This document shows positions 44,207-53,563 of a DNA stretch of 64,000 nt, one piece after another. The notes under the pieces were generated by a model. That model was not told the DNA's origin and did not search any database. It saw only the letters and a program-made list of their open reading frames with translations. The stretch covers positions 186,001-250,000 of the forward strand of contig JAEPNN010000005.1 of assembly GCA_017643385.1 (NCBI GenBank), in the 5' to 3' direction. Position 1 is the first letter of the stretch, and every line of letters starts with the position of its first letter. The stretch comes from Dinoroseobacter sp. (lineage in GTDB: Bacteria > Pseudomonadota > Alphaproteobacteria > Rhodobacterales > Rhodobacteraceae). The position numbers and the translations under genes were made by a program.

Positions 44207-45853
44207 ATGCGCGCAGATTATGTTATCGTTGGCGCAGGCTCCGCCGGATGCGCACTCGCTTACCGTCTGTCAGAGGCGGGCAAATCCGTCATCGTCATTG
44301 AACACGGCGGATCTGATGCCGGGCCGTTCATCCAGATGCCCGCTGCGCTAAGTTACCCAATGAACATGTCGCGCTACGACTGGGGATACCAATCCGAGCC
44401 GGAACCGCATCTAAACAACCGGCGCCTTGCCTGTCCGCGGGGCAAGGTCATCGGTGGCAGCTCCTCCATTAACGGGATGGTCTATGTCAGGGGGCATGCG
44501 CGTGACTATGACCACTGGGCCGAAAGCGGTGCTGACGGCTGGGCATATGCCGATGTGCTGCCCTACTTTAAGCGGCTTGAAACCTGGCATGGGGAGGGCG
44601 ACGCGGACTGGCGCGGCAAATCCGGGCCGCTGCATATTTCACGCGGGCCACGCGACAACCCGCTGGTGCAAGCGTTTGTGAAAGCTGGAGAAGAAGCAGG
44701 CTACCACACGACACAAGACTATAACGGCGAAAAGCAGGAGGGGTTTGGCCCTTTCGAGGCTACGATCCACAAGGGGCGGCGCTGGTCTGCAGCAAATGCT
44801 TACCTGAAACCTGCCCTCAAGCGAGAAACCTGCACCCTTGTCCGAGGCCTCGCCCAGCGCGTTGTGATTGAGGAAGGGCGCGCCGTTGGCGTTGAAGTCT
44901 TCCGAAACGGCAAAGCTGAAAAACTCCACGCCAATCACGAAGTGATCTTGGCGGCGTCCTCGATCAACTCTCCGAAACTACTGATGTTGTCGGGGATCGG
45001 ACCCGCAGATCATCTGAAAGAACACGGTATTACCCCCATCGTTGATCGTTCCGGTGTCGGTCAGAACTTACAGGACCATCTTGAGCTTTATATCCAGATG
45101 GCATCCAAGCAACCTGTAAGCCTCTACAAATACTGGAACCTGATCGGCAAAGGGATGATCGGGGCACAGTGGCTTTTCACCAAAACCGGGCTCGGAGCGT
45201 CAAACCAGTTTGAAAGCTGTGGTTTCATCCGCTCGGACGCCGGGGTCGATTACCCGGACATCCAGTTCCATTTCCTGCCCATCGCTGTGCGCTATGACGG
45301 GCAGGCGGCCGCGGAAGGTCATGGATTTCAGGCCCATGTTGGACCGATGCGCAGTCCCTCGCGTGGGTCCGTATCCTTGCGAGACAGCGACCCGGCAAGC
45401 GATCCGGTCATTCGGTTCAATTACATGAGCACGGAAAAAGACTGGATCGATTTCCGCAAAGCCATCCGTCTGACGCGCGAGATATTCAGCCAGCCTGCGT
45501 TTGAACCCTATTCCGGGCATGAGATCCAACCCGGAGATGCCGCACAGTCATATGAAGATCTTGACGCTTTCATCCGCGAGCATGCCGAAAGCGCCTATCA
45601 TCCTTGCGGGACCTGCAAGATGGGGCGACAGGACGATCCCATGGCCGTGGTTGACCCAGACTGTCGTGTGATCGGCGTCGAAGGCCTGCGTGTCGCAGAC
45701 AGTTCAATCTTTCCAAGAATCACGAATGGAAACCTGAACGGACCGTCGATCCTGGTAGGCGAGAAAGCATCAGACCACATCCTCGAGCGCAAATTACCAC
45801 GTGAAAACGCACAACCCTGGATGCATCCCAATTGGGAAACAGCCCAGCGCTAA
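44207..45853 (+). CDS. betA: Choline dehydrogenase
   Basis: 548-residue GMC-family flavoenzyme that oxidises choline to betaine aldehyde. FAD-binding [17 protein letters not shown] near the N-terminus, GMC signature [48 protein letters not shown] (second GMC motif) and the active-site HPCGTCKMG with the C-terminal [22 protein letters not shown]. Convergent with the AraC gene, overlapping by four bases. No choline transporter gene is present here. Confidence 0.96.
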   Translation: MRADYVIVGAGSAGCALAYRLSEAGKSVIVIEHGGSDAGPFIQMPAALSYPMNMSRYDWGYQSEPEPHLNNRRLACPRGKVIGGSSSINGMVYVRGHARDYDHWAESGADGWAYADVLPYFKRLETWHGEGDADWRGKSGPLHISRGPRDNPLVQAFVKAGEEAGYHTTQDYNGEKQEGFGPFEATIHKGRRWSAANAYLKPALKRETCTLVRGLAQRVVIEEGRAVGVEVFRNGKAEKLHANHEVILAASSINSPKLLMLSGIGPADHLKEHGITPIVDRSGVGQNLQDHLELYIQMASKQPVSLYKYWNLIGKGMIGAQWLFTKTGLGASNQFESCGFIRSDAGVDYPDIQFHFLPIAVRYDGQAAAEGHGFQAHVGPMRSPSRGSVSLRDSDPASDPVIRFNYMSTEKDWIDFRKAIRLTREIFSQPAFEPYSGHEIQPGDAAQSYEDLDAFIREHAESAYHPCGTCKMGRQDDPMAVVDPDCRVIGVEGLRVADSSIFPRITNGNLNGPSILVGEKASDHILERKLPRENAQPWMHPNWETAQR

Positions 45854-46701
45854 CCATTGACGGCCTTGCGAAACAGGCGCGGTGTCTGTCCTGTTGATTG
45901 ACGGAAGACGCGCGAGAAATGCGCAGGATCGCTAAAGCCGAGGCTGTAAGCGATGTCTGAAATGGTACGTGCGGAATAGGCCAGCTCGCGACGCGCTTCC
46001 AAGATGACACGGTCGCGGATTACTGCGGAGGCAGACTTGCCCAGAACAAGGCCACTCGCCCGGTTCAAATGCGACGGCGTCTTGGACAGGGCAGCAGCGT
46101 AGGCCGCCACTTCTTTTTCAGTCCGAAATTTCTCTTCGAGGCGATCTAGAAAGCGCCCGATCAGGGCGTCGTAAGGACCGGGCTTCGCGGCAATCCCTTC
46201 GCCCTCTGCCCGGCGCGCGATCCAAAGGGCGATCAAACCCACGAGACCCGTCAAGGTTGGCCCCCGAAATGCAGCCTTGCCCCGATGCTCTTCGGCAATC
46301 ATTTCCATCAAGGCGCGAAAACGTGGACCGGAGGGCAGGACCCACGGAACGGACAACCGCGCAGGCGGGCCATCAGGCAAAGCCTTGGCTAATGTGGCGA
46401 CAGGAAGCGTCAGCACGATCCCGTCACACCCTGCTTCAAACAAAAAGCCATGGGTACACAGACGAGGTACGAAAATGCAGGTGTCAGGGCCAAATTCGCG
46501 CGCTTCACCATCAATATGCACCTTACCGCGACCACCACAGATCCAAAGCACCTGCACCAGTTCTGGATGCCTGTGGACCCGAATAGTCCAGTCGAGCGGT
46601 GCCGCGCGGTCTTCAATGCGTTCGACATGCAGCAAGTCAGGCAGTCCGCCGACTTCACCATAAAGATCAAACACGGGAATTTCAGGAAAAGGCATATTCA
46701 T
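45850..46701 (-). CDS. AraC-family regulator, probable 4-hydroxybenzoate-responsive activator
   Basis: 283 residues. N-terminal cupin-type effector domain ([47 protein letters not shown]). C-terminal AraC DNA-binding domain with two HTHs: [73 protein letters not shown]. Divergent from pobA across 87 bases, as with the AraC-type pobA activators (PobC/PobR) of Pseudomonas and rhizobia. By context it should control pobA and the coupled dehalogenase. Confidence 0.88.
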   Translation of the reverse strand: MNMPFPEIPVFDLYGEVGGLPDLLHVERIEDRAAPLDWTIRVHRHPELVQVLWICGGRGKVHIDGEAREFGPDTCIFVPRLCTHGFLFEAGCDGIVLTLPVATLAKALPDGPPARLSVPWVLPSGPRFRALMEMIAEEHRGKAAFRGPTLTGLVGLIALWIARRAEGEGIAAKPGPYDALIGRFLDRLEEKFRTEKEVAAYAAALSKTPSHLNRASGLVLGKSASAVIRDRVILEARRELAYSARTISDIAYSLGFSDPAHFSRVFRQSTGQTPRLFRKAVNG

Positions 46702-46720
46702 ACGTGATATGTACTAGTTT

Positions 46721-46747
46721 TTCCTAAAAATTGGGAGTGAATTCCTA
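46721..46747. promoter_or_regulatory. Direct-repeat candidate AraC-type operator in the pobA promoter
   Basis: TTCCTA occurs twice, at 46721-46726 and 46742-46747, 21 bases apart (two helical turns), within the 87-base divergent gap. AraC-family monomers commonly bind such direct repeats. AGGAGGAG follows at about 46772, nine bases before the pobA ATG. Confidence 0.45.
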
Positions 46748-46788
46748 CTTTGATGCGCGATATCTTCCATTAGGAGGAGACTTTCTTA

Positions 46789-47958
46789 ATGCGTACGCAG
46801 GTTTGTATCATCGGCGGGGGACCGTCTGGCTTGTTACTCAGCCAGCTGCTGCATCTAAAGGGGATCGATACGATTGTTCTGGAGCGCCAGTCGCGCGCAT
46901 ATGTTTTATCACGGATACGGGCAGGCGTTCTTGAAACTGGGTTATGTAATCTGCTGCGCAAAGCGGGTGCAGGCGAGCGCATGGACCGCGAGGGTTTCAT
47001 TCATGGCGGCACACTTCTTGCTGCCGAAGGTCGCAAATTCCGGATCGATTTCGACGGGCTGATCGGGAAATCCGTGATGGTTTACGGACAGACCGAGGTA
47101 ACGCGCGATCTCTATGACGCGCGAGACAGGATGGATGGCAAAATCATCCATGACGTGGATGGTACGACAATCCACAGCGCAGATACCGATGCGCCCTACG
47201 TCACCTTCGTTAAAGACGGAACCGAACAGCGGGTTGACTGCGAGTGGGTCGCGGGTTGTGACGGCTTTCATGGTGTAAGCCGCAAAACGATCCCTGACAG
47301 TGTGCTGCGTCAGTACGAGAAGGTCTATCCGTTCGGTTGGCTAGGCATCCTGTCTGAAACTCCGCCAGTTGATGACGAGTTAATCTACGCCAATCACGAA
47401 CGTGGGTTTGCCCTGTGTTCGATGCGAAATGCGAACCTGTCGCGTTACTACATTCAGGCCCCTGTCGATGATCCACTTGGCAAATGGAGCGACGACACCT
47501 TCTGGGACGAACTCCGCCGCAGGTTACCCGCAGAAGCGGCAGACCGCATGGTCACAGGCCCCAGTATCGAGAAGTCGATCGCGCCTCTGCGCAGTTTCAT
47601 CGCCGAGCCCATGCGATGGGGCCGCCTGTTTCTGGTTGGTGACGCAGCCCATATCGTGCCGCCCACGGGTGCGAAGGGTCTGAACCTTGCGGCAAGCGAT
47701 GTGCATTACCTGTCGGACGCTTTGATCCGTTTGTATGATGAAAATTACTCTGCCGGGATCGAGACCTATTCCGCCAACGCACTGGCGCGGGTCTGGAAAG
47801 CATCCCGGTTTTCCTGGTGGATGACCTCGACCCTGCATCGTTTTCCCACACAAACAGCGTTTGACCAGAATATGCAGGAGGCTGAGCTGTCCTATCTGGA
47901 GAACTCGCGCGCTGCCCAAACGGCCTTGGCGGAAAACTATGTTGGTCTGCCGTACTGA
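46789..47958 (+). CDS. pobA: 4-hydroxybenzoate 3-monooxygenase
   Basis: 389-residue flavoprotein hydroxylase converting 4-hydroxybenzoate to protocatechuate with NAD(P)H and O2. FAD motif GGGPSG at 9-14, LERQSRAYVLSRIRAGVLETG, VAGCDGFHGVSRK, SETPPVDDELIYANHERGFALCSMRNANLSRYYIQAP (substrate region of PobA) and GDAAHIVPPTGAKGLNLAASDV. Strong AGGAGGAG ribosome binding site. Its stop overlaps the ATG of the dehalogenase (TGATG), which links its substrate supply to dehalogenation. Protocatechuate-cleaving genes are not in the window. Confidence 0.97.
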   Translation: MRTQVCIIGGGPSGLLLSQLLHLKGIDTIVLERQSRAYVLSRIRAGVLETGLCNLLRKAGAGERMDREGFIHGGTLLAAEGRKFRIDFDGLIGKSVMVYGQTEVTRDLYDARDRMDGKIIHDVDGTTIHSADTDAPYVTFVKDGTEQRVDCEWVAGCDGFHGVSRKTIPDSVLRQYEKVYPFGWLGILSETPPVDDELIYANHERGFALCSMRNANLSRYYIQAPVDDPLGKWSDDTFWDELRRRLPAEAADRMVTGPSIEKSIAPLRSFIAEPMRWGRLFLVGDAAHIVPPTGAKGLNLAASDVHYLSDALIRLYDENYSAGIETYSANALARVWKASRFSWWMTSTLHRFPTQTAFDQNMQEAELSYLENSRAAQTALAENYVGLPY

Positions 47959-50900
47959 TGGGGGTGCGGTTTTTTTCCGACGCAAAGCGTCCTGTGCATC
48001 TGGGACCTTATCCGCTTGAACGCCTTGCGCGCGGCGCAATGCCTGATCTTGAACAGGTTCCCAAATCTGCTCCGCTAAATTTCCATCGCCCAAATACACC
48101 CGAGAACATCGTCAACGCGATGGGTGAATATCAGGCGATGATGGATGCCATCCGCGACGGGCTGGTCAACAAAACCCAGTCAGAGATTCCCACAGACCCT
48201 CAGGAACGCGCAAATCACCTGAAAGCTTTTGGTTACTTTTCCGACGCGTCCATGGTGGGTATCGGGCCCCTCCCGAAAAGCGCGCTTCTGGACACGCCCC
48301 ATCGCAACCCTGACATTGATCGTCTTGCCGAAGCTCTGCAGACACGCCAGACGAAAACGCTCGCTGCCGGGATCGATCTGATCATGGCTGATCTGAAAGA
48401 GTCGATGAGCGCGCCGCCAACGACCATCGTTGATCATACACACTGTATTGTTTTCTTGTACGAGATGCCACGCGACCCGAAGCCGGGCGAGGCCGGCTGC
48501 GCATGGCTTGATGATGCGCAGCATCACAGGGCGTGCCTTCGCGCGACTGAAACAGCTGTCGTGCTCGCCAACTATATCCGCCTGTTGGGGTGGGACGCAA
48601 AAGCCCACACGGCGACCAGTTCAGACGTGGACCTCAATCTTTTGACGATTGCCGCAGGCCTTGCAACGCTTGAGGGGGATCAGCTTGTGAACCCCTATGT
48701 CGGGACGCGCTTTGGTGTGGCGGCGCTCACCACGACAATGGAGCTTTCTCATGATGGCGCGCTCGCGCCTTTGGCACGACAACCGTGGTTGAAGACCAAA
48801 GGGCCAGCCTGGTGGGTCGGGGCCGGTTTCGCAAAATCTGCAATGAATGGTGATCCCTATGCCAAGCGTGATTTCCGCGACGGTCCCCACCCATTTGAAG
48901 CTCTTAAAAGGGTGGAAACTCCTACGACCTATATCGATGAGGCAAACGTCGCGCGCGTTCCCAAGCGCGCTGACATGTTCGCGCGGGCCCAATGCGGGGA
49001 CATGGGCAAAACCACCCAGGACGGTGCCACGGGCGGATACTATGTCCGCAAGGCCGCCCCGTCAGCTGCACAACGTCGGATGCTGGGCGCCTTTGTGTTG
49101 CTGCAAGACGGGCCGGGAATAGGCGAGCCCGCGCCCGCTGAACCGCAAGCCCATGCCGACGCAATTAAAGCCACAAGTTACTTTTTGGGGATCGACGCAG
49201 TTGGTATTTCGCGTTGTCCAGAATGGAGCTGGTACAGCCATGATGCCCGTGGCGAGCCAATTGATCCGTCACACGATCAGGCGATCAGCATGATCGTGGA
49301 TCAGGGCTATGAAACCATGGAAGGCGCCTCTGGCGACGATTGGATCAGCGTCGCCCAGTCGATGCGTGCCTATCTGCGGTTCTCACTTCTGGGGGGCGTG
49401 ATCGCACAGCAGATCCGGAACTTGGGCTATTCCGCAAAGGCCCATACGGTGATGGACGGGGAGGTCCTGCAGCCGCCCCTCCTGTTGCTCTCTGGTCTGG
49501 GTGAGGTAAGCCGGATTGGTGAGGTGATCCTGAACCCCTATCTGGGCCCCCGCCTCAAGTCCGGCGTCGTGACAACAGATATGCCGCTTGCCCATGACAA
49601 GCCCATCGATTTTGGGATGCAGGCATTTTGCGAAGCTTGCAACAAATGCGCGCGCGAATGCCCGTCCGGAGCGATTACCGCTGGTCCAAAGCTGATGTTC
49701 AATGGCTACGAGATCTGGAAATCCGACAGCCAAAAATGTGCAACCTACCGGATCGGAACACTTGGCGGTGCCATGTGCGGACGCTGTATGAAAACCTGCC
49801 CCTGGAACCTCGAAGGGCTGTTTGCAGAAAAACCGTTTCGCTGGGCGGCGATGAATATACCTGCTGCCGCACCTGCTCTGGCAAAACTCGACGATATGGT
49901 CGGGAACGGTGAACTGAACCCGATCAAGAAATGGTGGTGGGATCTCGAGATCACCGAAGAAGGCGGCTACGCACCGACACGACACCCTGTAAATGCCCGT
50001 GGTCTTCAAAAGGACCTCGACCTGAAATTCGAGGACCAGACCCTTGCTGTTTATCCAGCACCACTCGCGCCGCATCCGTATCCGTATCCATTCAATATGG
50101 ACCGGGAAGCCGGCATTGAGGCCTATCAGGCAATGATCACGGCGGAAGAGTACCAACGCCGATCCTCAAACGGCGAAACCGGCCATCTGCATCGATACAC
50201 CAGCAACGTAGAAAGCCCCGTTCTGCAGGTTGTTGTCAGCAAGGTGGATGCAATGACATCCGGAGTGACCAAGTATGAGTTTCGCAAACCAGATGGGTCT
50301 GACTTGCCCGTATGGAACGCTGGAGCGCATCTCGACATCGTCGTCGCGCCTGAATTCTTACGGCAATATTCCATGTCGGGCGATCCATCAGATCGGTCAA
50401 AGTATCAGATCGGTGTGCTTCGCGAAGACGAAGGGCGTGGTGGCTCCAAGCTGATGCACCGCATTTTCAGTGAAGGCCGTCGTATCTTCATCTCAAAGCC
50501 AATTAACCATTTTCCCTTGGAGGAAACAGCGAAGAAGTCGTTTTTGATGGGGGGCGGAATTGGCATCACGCCGATGATCGCGATGGCGCATAGATTACAT
50601 GCTCTGAACGCAAATTTTGCGATCCATTATTCTGTTAAAAAACGTGAAGATGCAGGCTTCCTTTCAGATCTTGGGACCATGCCCTGGATCGACAAACTGC
50701 ATATTCACGTGTCTGCCGAGCAAACGCGCGCCGACTTCAATCATGTACTGAAAGGATACGAACCGGGGTATCACGTCTACACCTGCGGTCCGGACCGTTA
50801 CATGACCAGCGTTATGGAAGCAGCCGAACGTCAGGGGTATCCGGAAAAGGCCCGGCATCTGGAATATTTCTCGGTTCCCGAAATCCCGGACTACATTAAC

Positions 50901-51164
50901 CACCCATTCACGCTCCGGCTACAAGATGGGCGTGAACTGTATGTCCCGGCGCATAAGGCGGCAACGGATGTGCTGGCAGAGAATGGTGTCTCTGTGGATG
51001 TGAAATGTTCTGACGGGATTTGCGGTGTCTGCAAATGCGGTCTGGTATCCGGCGAAGTGGAGCATCGTGATTTTGTGTTGTCCAAAACGCAGCGAGAGAC
51101 ATCCATCATTCTGTGCCAGTCTCGCGCAGAGGATCCCAACGGCATTATCGAAATCGATCTATAA
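47958..51164 (+). CDS. Self-sufficient reductive dehalogenase fused to flavin/NAD(P)H reductase and [2Fe-2S] domain
   Basis: 1068 residues. Residues 1-620 are a respiration-independent RdhA. A duplicated nitroreductase-like corrinoid-binding fold is seen (FGYFSDASMVGIG at 91 and TSYFLGIDAVGIS at 406; AKAHT at 214 and 493). Two [4Fe-4S] motifs follow: C558-x2-C561-x2-C564-x3-C568-P, and C594-x12-C607-x2-C610-x3-C614-P. Tyr426 and Lys494 are the best candidates for the catalytic Tyr/Lys of Nitratireductor RdhA. Residues about 745-970 are a phthalate-dioxygenase-reductase-like module: RQYSMS (FMN) at 802-807, GGGIGITPM and YTCGPDRYM. The C-terminal plant-type [2Fe-2S] has C1017, C1022, C1025 and C1053. 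There is no Tat signal and no RdhB anchor, so it should be cytoplasmic. The layout resembles BhbA of Comamonas (3,5-dibromo-4-hydroxybenzoate). Coupled to pobA; substrate is inferred. Confidence 0.93.
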   Translation: MGVRFFSDAKRPVHLGPYPLERLARGAMPDLEQVPKSAPLNFHRPNTPENIVNAMGEYQAMMDAIRDGLVNKTQSEIPTDPQERANHLKAFGYFSDASMVGIGPLPKSALLDTPHRNPDIDRLAEALQTRQTKTLAAGIDLIMADLKESMSAPPTTIVDHTHCIVFLYEMPRDPKPGEAGCAWLDDAQHHRACLRATETAVVLANYIRLLGWDAKAHTATSSDVDLNLLTIAAGLATLEGDQLVNPYVGTRFGVAALTTTMELSHDGALAPLARQPWLKTKGPAWWVGAGFAKSAMNGDPYAKRDFRDGPHPFEALKRVETPTTYIDEANVARVPKRADMFARAQCGDMGKTTQDGATGGYYVRKAAPSAAQRRMLGAFVLLQDGPGIGEPAPAEPQAHADAIKATSYFLGIDAVGISRCPEWSWYSHDARGEPIDPSHDQAISMIVDQGYETMEGASGDDWISVAQSMRAYLRFSLLGGVIAQQIRNLGYSAKAHTVMDGEVLQPPLLLLSGLGEVSRIGEVILNPYLGPRLKSGVVTTDMPLAHDKPIDFGMQAFCEACNKCARECPSGAITAGPKLMFNGYEIWKSDSQKCATYRIGTLGGAMCGRCMKTCPWNLEGLFAEKPFRWAAMNIPAAAPALAKLDDMVGNGELNPIKKWWWDLEITEEGGYAPTRHPVNARGLQKDLDLKFEDQTLAVYPAPLAPHPYPYPFNMDREAGIEAYQAMITAEEYQRRSSNGETGHLHRYTSNVESPVLQVVVSKVDAMTSGVTKYEFRKPDGSDLPVWNAGAHLDIVVAPEFLRQYSMSGDPSDRSKYQIGVLREDEGRGGSKLMHRIFSEGRRIFISKPINHFPLEETAKKSFLMGGGIGITPMIAMAHRLHALNANFAIHYSVKKREDAGFLSDLGTMPWIDKLHIHVSAEQTRADFNHVLKGYEPGYHVYTCGPDRYMTSVMEAAERQGYPEKARHLEYFSVPEIPDYINHPFTLRLQDGRELYVPAHKAATDVLAENGVSVDVKCSDGICGVCKCGLVSGEVEHRDFVLSKTQRETSIILCQSRAEDPNGIIEIDL

Positions 51165-51182
51165 ATTAGCCGGGCAAGCGCA

Positions 51183-52100
51183 GTGACGCGCCCGACGGTC
51201 CTTTACATCGGAGGCATCGGGCGAAGCGGATCAACAGTTCTGGCCGACGCTTTGGGCTCCCTGCCCGGCTACGTTTCGGTGGGCGAGTTGCATCATTTCT
51301 GGGGCCGCGGTGCGATTGAAAACTGGCAATGCGCGGATGGGCAGCTGTTCAACAATCATCCGGTCTGGCGCAACTGCTTGGACGCTGTCGCTTCCGCCGG
51401 TCCATGTGAGCCGATCATCGACAAGTTTGATCGAACCGAGAGGCTGCGAAATGCGCGTCAAAAAATCCTGCGCCAAATACCGGAGGCCTTGCGCGCAGAT
51501 GCGGAAAAATATCGTCGGGACTTTCTAAAAATTTACACCTGCCTGAGGGACCAAACCGGCGCAGAAGTGATTGTCGACAGCGGGAAGGTTCCGCTCCACG
51601 CAAACCTAATGCAGCAATGTTCAGGCGTTGATTTCAGAATTCTGCACTTGATCCGCGATCCGCGCGCCTTTGTATTGGCCAAAAGCCACCCCAAGAAATC
51701 CCTTGGGGCATCTGCCCAGCCTTTTGAGATGGCACAGGCTGGAACGTTGCGATCCATCTTCCGGTGGAGGCAGAGAAACCGGGATATATACAAGCTCTCT
51801 GCCCATGGCCGCTATGCACGCATGGCCTACAGCGCATTTGCGTATGAACCGGCAGACGCAATTGGGACCGCTTTGAAAGCGCTATCTTTACGCTTGCCGG
51901 GCGATATCGCCGACCGCTTCCCAGACAGAACATTCGAACGCAGAATGGGTTTATCCTTCTCAGGAAATCCAAATCGACTGGGCCAGTCCATTGTGACCAT
52001 CCGCAATGACGAAACCTGGAAGACAAAACTTTCCGGACCAAAGCAGGCCCTTGCTCATTTCATTTGCGCACCAACGTTGCGGACGCTGGGCCCGTGCTGA
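51183..52100 (+). CDS. Sulfotransferase family protein
   Basis: 305 residues from GTG 51183. The PAPS-binding P-loop-like motif is GIGRSGST at 11-18 (5'-phosphosulfate loop). A 3'-phosphate motif follows: FRILHLIRDPRAFVLAKS. VIVDSGKVPLHANLMQQ lies between them, as in bacterial sulfotransferases that act on polysaccharide. Begins 19 bases after the dehalogenase stop. The paralogue at 55634-56587 shares the same layout (VGELxxxW, CADGxxF, PVWR). Acceptor unknown; context suggests a sugar. Confidence 0.88.
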   Translation: MTRPTVLYIGGIGRSGSTVLADALGSLPGYVSVGELHHFWGRGAIENWQCADGQLFNNHPVWRNCLDAVASAGPCEPIIDKFDRTERLRNARQKILRQIPEALRADAEKYRRDFLKIYTCLRDQTGAEVIVDSGKVPLHANLMQQCSGVDFRILHLIRDPRAFVLAKSHPKKSLGASAQPFEMAQAGTLRSIFRWRQRNRDIYKLSAHGRYARMAYSAFAYEPADAIGTALKALSLRLPGDIADRFPDRTFERRMGLSFSGNPNRLGQSIVTIRNDETWKTKLSGPKQALAHFICAPTLRTLGPC

Positions 52101-53509
52101 ACCATGTGAACAGGCTGCAAAACGGAAAGACCTTGTCGATCGTCACAAGTGCGGCATTGGCGATATTTATAATCTTTCTATCACTTTTCTGGATCAACGG
52201 CTCAGACCTTGGTGCCCAATGGCGATGGCTTGCGCTGCTGATGATTACCTGCGCATTCATCTCATTACTTGGACGTGGTGCGTCCGATTTGACACCAGCG
52301 TTTTGGTATCTGGTCTTAGCCACCTATCCCTTATGTGCCCCAATGATGAGCCTGGACCTCCTTGGGATGCCGGCATTCGCATCAGGATCGCGGGCAAATC
52401 AAGGTATCGAAGCATTAACCGCCCCGTTGCTCATCGCGGCCGCTGCTGCATGGTTTCTTGCGCTGAACCTTTCGGTCTCCCGGATCTGCGTCCCAGCTTT
52501 CAGTTTCGCACGATTTCAGGGTCGAGTCGTAAGCGGACCCACTGCGTTAACTGCGTTTCTTGTAACATCCGCTGCGTTGCTTGTTGCAAACCAGATAGAC
52601 GCGCCCTGGGACACGCTGCAGCTTGGGCGTGTCACATACAAGGACCTCAAAGCCAACCGGGACGATGCGTTGAATTTTGCTTCTGGACTTGTGCTTGTGT
52701 TCGGTGCGGCCTCGACTTTGTGTCTCGCGGTGCTGATGGTTTCCGATGACCTTACGATACGTTTGAAGCGCAGATGCGCGTTTGGGTTTGGCCTTATTGT
52801 ATCGCTGACGGTTTTTTGGCAATTGATGGCCGCCAGCCGCGTTGAGGCCGTCGGGCTTCTGTTGATCCAATACTTGTGCTTTGGCGACCGCTTACACCCC
52901 GGACTTCGATTTTTGAGCGTCGTTTTGAGTGTCGCAGTATTGGCTTTAATTGGCTACATCCGCACATTGGCAGGGGCTTTGGCGTATCTGAGCAGGGACT
53001 TCATAGCCTGGCCTGGTGGTGTTGAGAACGTCATCTTCACGTACACAGAAACACTAAACGCCATAAGACATGATACGCTAGACCTGCAATTTGGCGAGAC
53101 ATATCTGGCGATTCTACTTCGGTTGCCACCACAGTTCTTTGGGTATGATCGTCCGCCACGAGCCTACGACCTCATCGCTGAACAAACCCGTTTGATCGGT
53201 GGCGAATACTATCTTACTGAGCCGTTCATGAACTTTGCCGGCCTTGGCGTGTTAGTATTCTGCTTTGGCTTGATCTGTTGCTTCAATTGGGCAGTTCGCC
53301 AACTGACGGCACTTTATTTCGGTGAAACGAATTTCTTTCAGGCCCTGATTTCACTGGTTTTGTTTACGGTTTGTTTCAGGACGATTTGGTATGGTCTGGA
53401 ACACACTGTGAAGGTTTTGATGCTTGCCGGGATCATCGGGTTACCACTTCTTGCGATACAATCTGCATGGCGCAATTCGGGTAAGCCGGCTCGTCGCGCT
53501 GCATCTTGA
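52094..53509 (+). CDS. Polytopic membrane protein, O-antigen/polysaccharide polymerase-like
   Basis: About 471 residues from GTG 52094 (overlapping the sulfotransferase stop); TTG 52064 and GTG 52106 are alternatives. Roughly ten or more hydrophobic segments, for example IVTSAALAIFIIFLSLFWI, APLLIAAAAAWFLALNLSV and FLSVVLSVAVLALIGYI. A long soluble loop near the C-terminal end has FGETYLAILLRLPPQFFGYDRPPRAYDL and a GGEYYLTEPFMNFAGLGVLVF segment, reminiscent of Wzy-type polymerases. These proteins are poorly conserved, so the call rests on topology, the loop and neighbours. Confidence 0.7.
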   Translation: MLNHVNRLQNGKTLSIVTSAALAIFIIFLSLFWINGSDLGAQWRWLALLMITCAFISLLGRGASDLTPAFWYLVLATYPLCAPMMSLDLLGMPAFASGSRANQGIEALTAPLLIAAAAAWFLALNLSVSRICVPAFSFARFQGRVVSGPTALTAFLVTSAALLVANQIDAPWDTLQLGRVTYKDLKANRDDALNFASGLVLVFGAASTLCLAVLMVSDDLTIRLKRRCAFGFGLIVSLTVFWQLMAASRVEAVGLLLIQYLCFGDRLHPGLRFLSVVLSVAVLALIGYIRTLAGALAYLSRDFIAWPGGVENVIFTYTETLNAIRHDTLDLQFGETYLAILLRLPPQFFGYDRPPRAYDLIAEQTRLIGGEYYLTEPFMNFAGLGVLVFCFGLICCFNWAVRQLTALYFGETNFFQALISLVLFTVCFRTIWYGLEHTVKVLMLAGIIGLPLLAIQSAWRNSGKPARRAAS

Positions 53510-53563
53510 TCATTGCGCCGCGCACAGACCGTTTGCCATCACGGGCACATTTGGTCGTAAAAC

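Noticed and set aside
49383-50156. Antisense frame of 257 codons within the dehalogenase
   Set aside because: It lies opposite the iron-sulfur motif region and encodes Cys/His/Arg-rich sequence without family similarity.
52006-52749. Long plus-strand frame of 247 codons overlapping the sulfotransferase and polymerase genes
   Set aside because: Its composition is rich in Arg, Cys and Pro with no domain; the other frame encodes a credible membrane protein.
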